The notes under the pieces are model-generated. The model made no database searches. It had not been told where the DNA came from and worked only from the letters and a program-made list of their open reading frames with translations. Positions 63,861-64,000 of a stretch of DNA of 64,000 nucleotides are shown here, piece after piece. The DNA is from Saprospiraceae bacterium (GTDB taxonomy: Bacteria > Bacteroidota > Bacteroidia > Chitinophagales > Saprospiraceae), in the NCBI GenBank assembly GCA_016787345.1, contig JAEUUU010000030.1, positions 58,759-122,758 of the forward strand. The letters run 5' to 3'. Position numbers and translations under genes: made by a program. Numbering within the stretch: position 1 is the stretch's first letter; each line of letters opens with the position of its first letter.

Positions 63861-64000
63861 TTACTTCGTCTGGATCATTTTCTTCGTTGCGCTGTCGGTC
63901 GCCGTTTCCAGCTTGTAGTACAGCAGACCCGAGGTGTTCAGCATCGCGCGATCCAGCGAGATGGCGTTGTAGCCTTTCGCGAAGTCGCCCTTCTGCGTGA
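63861..64000 (-). CDS. T9SS type A sorted protein, C-terminal fragment
   Basis: Only the last 46 codons are inside the window; the gene starts to the right of position 64000. The residues show the end of a type A sorting domain: KGDFAKGYNAISLD, then SGLLYYKLETATDS and the terminal KKMIQTK. The stop codon is at 63861-63863. Its ending resembles that of the 9061-22575 protein (YYSAGYHEVMF, RKMISTGK), so it may be another adhesin of the same kind. Nothing can be said of the rest. Confidence 0.85.
   Translation of the reverse strand, partial: TQKGDFAKGYNAISLDRAMLNTSGLLYYKLETATDSATKKMIQTK

Noticed and set aside
63710-64000. Plus-strand frame at the right edge
   Set aside because: It runs through a repeat and a terminator and then antisense to the sorting-domain fragment of the minus-strand gene.

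Overview
The window looks like chromosomal DNA of a Bacteroidota bacterium, most likely a Saprospiria-type organism (Saprospira, Lewinella or Haliscomenobacter relatives). This is inferred from gene content. Nine genes encode cargo of the type IX secretion system (T9SS): eight end in, or are built like, type A sorting domains and one ends in a type B (gliding-motility-associated) domain. Start sites lack Shine-Dalgarno sequences, and several genes are preceded by the Bacteroidota promoter pattern TTTG-N18/19-TAnnTTTG. I saw no rRNA, tRNA, CRISPR array, insertion sequence or prophage.

Layout. Positions 1-22575 hold two giant, divergently transcribed surface proteins. The left one (minus strand, 1-8429) runs off the left edge; the right one (9061-22575) has 4504 residues. 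They share a C-terminal layout: HYR/Ig-like repeats, a small beta domain, a dockerin-like domain, a cohesin-like domain and a sorting domain. The right protein also carries an ALK/LTK-like glycine-rich domain inserted inside an Ig-like domain. Positions 22757-28460 hold a CorA Mg2+ channel, a lipoprotein prolyl oligopeptidase, a coiled-coil exported protein and murB. Positions 28652-34965 (minus) hold a T9SS protein, a UbiA-type prenyltransferase, a KdsC-like phosphatase and an iscX-fdx pair. Positions 35177-37825 encode a double AAA+ CbbX-like ATPase.

Positions 37829-44078 (minus) are a three-gene run: an FG-GAP/ASPIC-UnbV lipoprotein, a T9SS protein and a DUF1684 protein. Positions 44134-48353 contain ubiX, a small lipoprotein, a minus-strand pair encoding a membrane-anchored PspA/ESCRT-III-like protein and a coiled-coil partner, and, diverging from that pair, a TIR-like membrane protein one base ahead of maf. 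Positions 48359-54916 hold an amidase_3 cell-wall hydrolase, a DinB-like protein, two tandem M43-like secreted metalloproteases and a Wzx-type flippase. The rest is a small lipoprotein, hutI, a 1551-residue type B T9SS adhesin, a PKD-containing T9SS protein and the 3' end of another T9SS gene at the right edge.

The dominant theme is the cell surface: large secreted adhesins, secreted proteases, cell-wall enzymes (murB, amidase) and envelope polymers (kdsC, flippase). The least explained parts are the PspA-like/coiled-coil/TIR cluster, the nested glycine-rich domain, the double AAA+ protein with its unknown N-terminal domains, and a family of short intergenic tandem repeats, one of which forms a 29-bp-armed inverted repeat.
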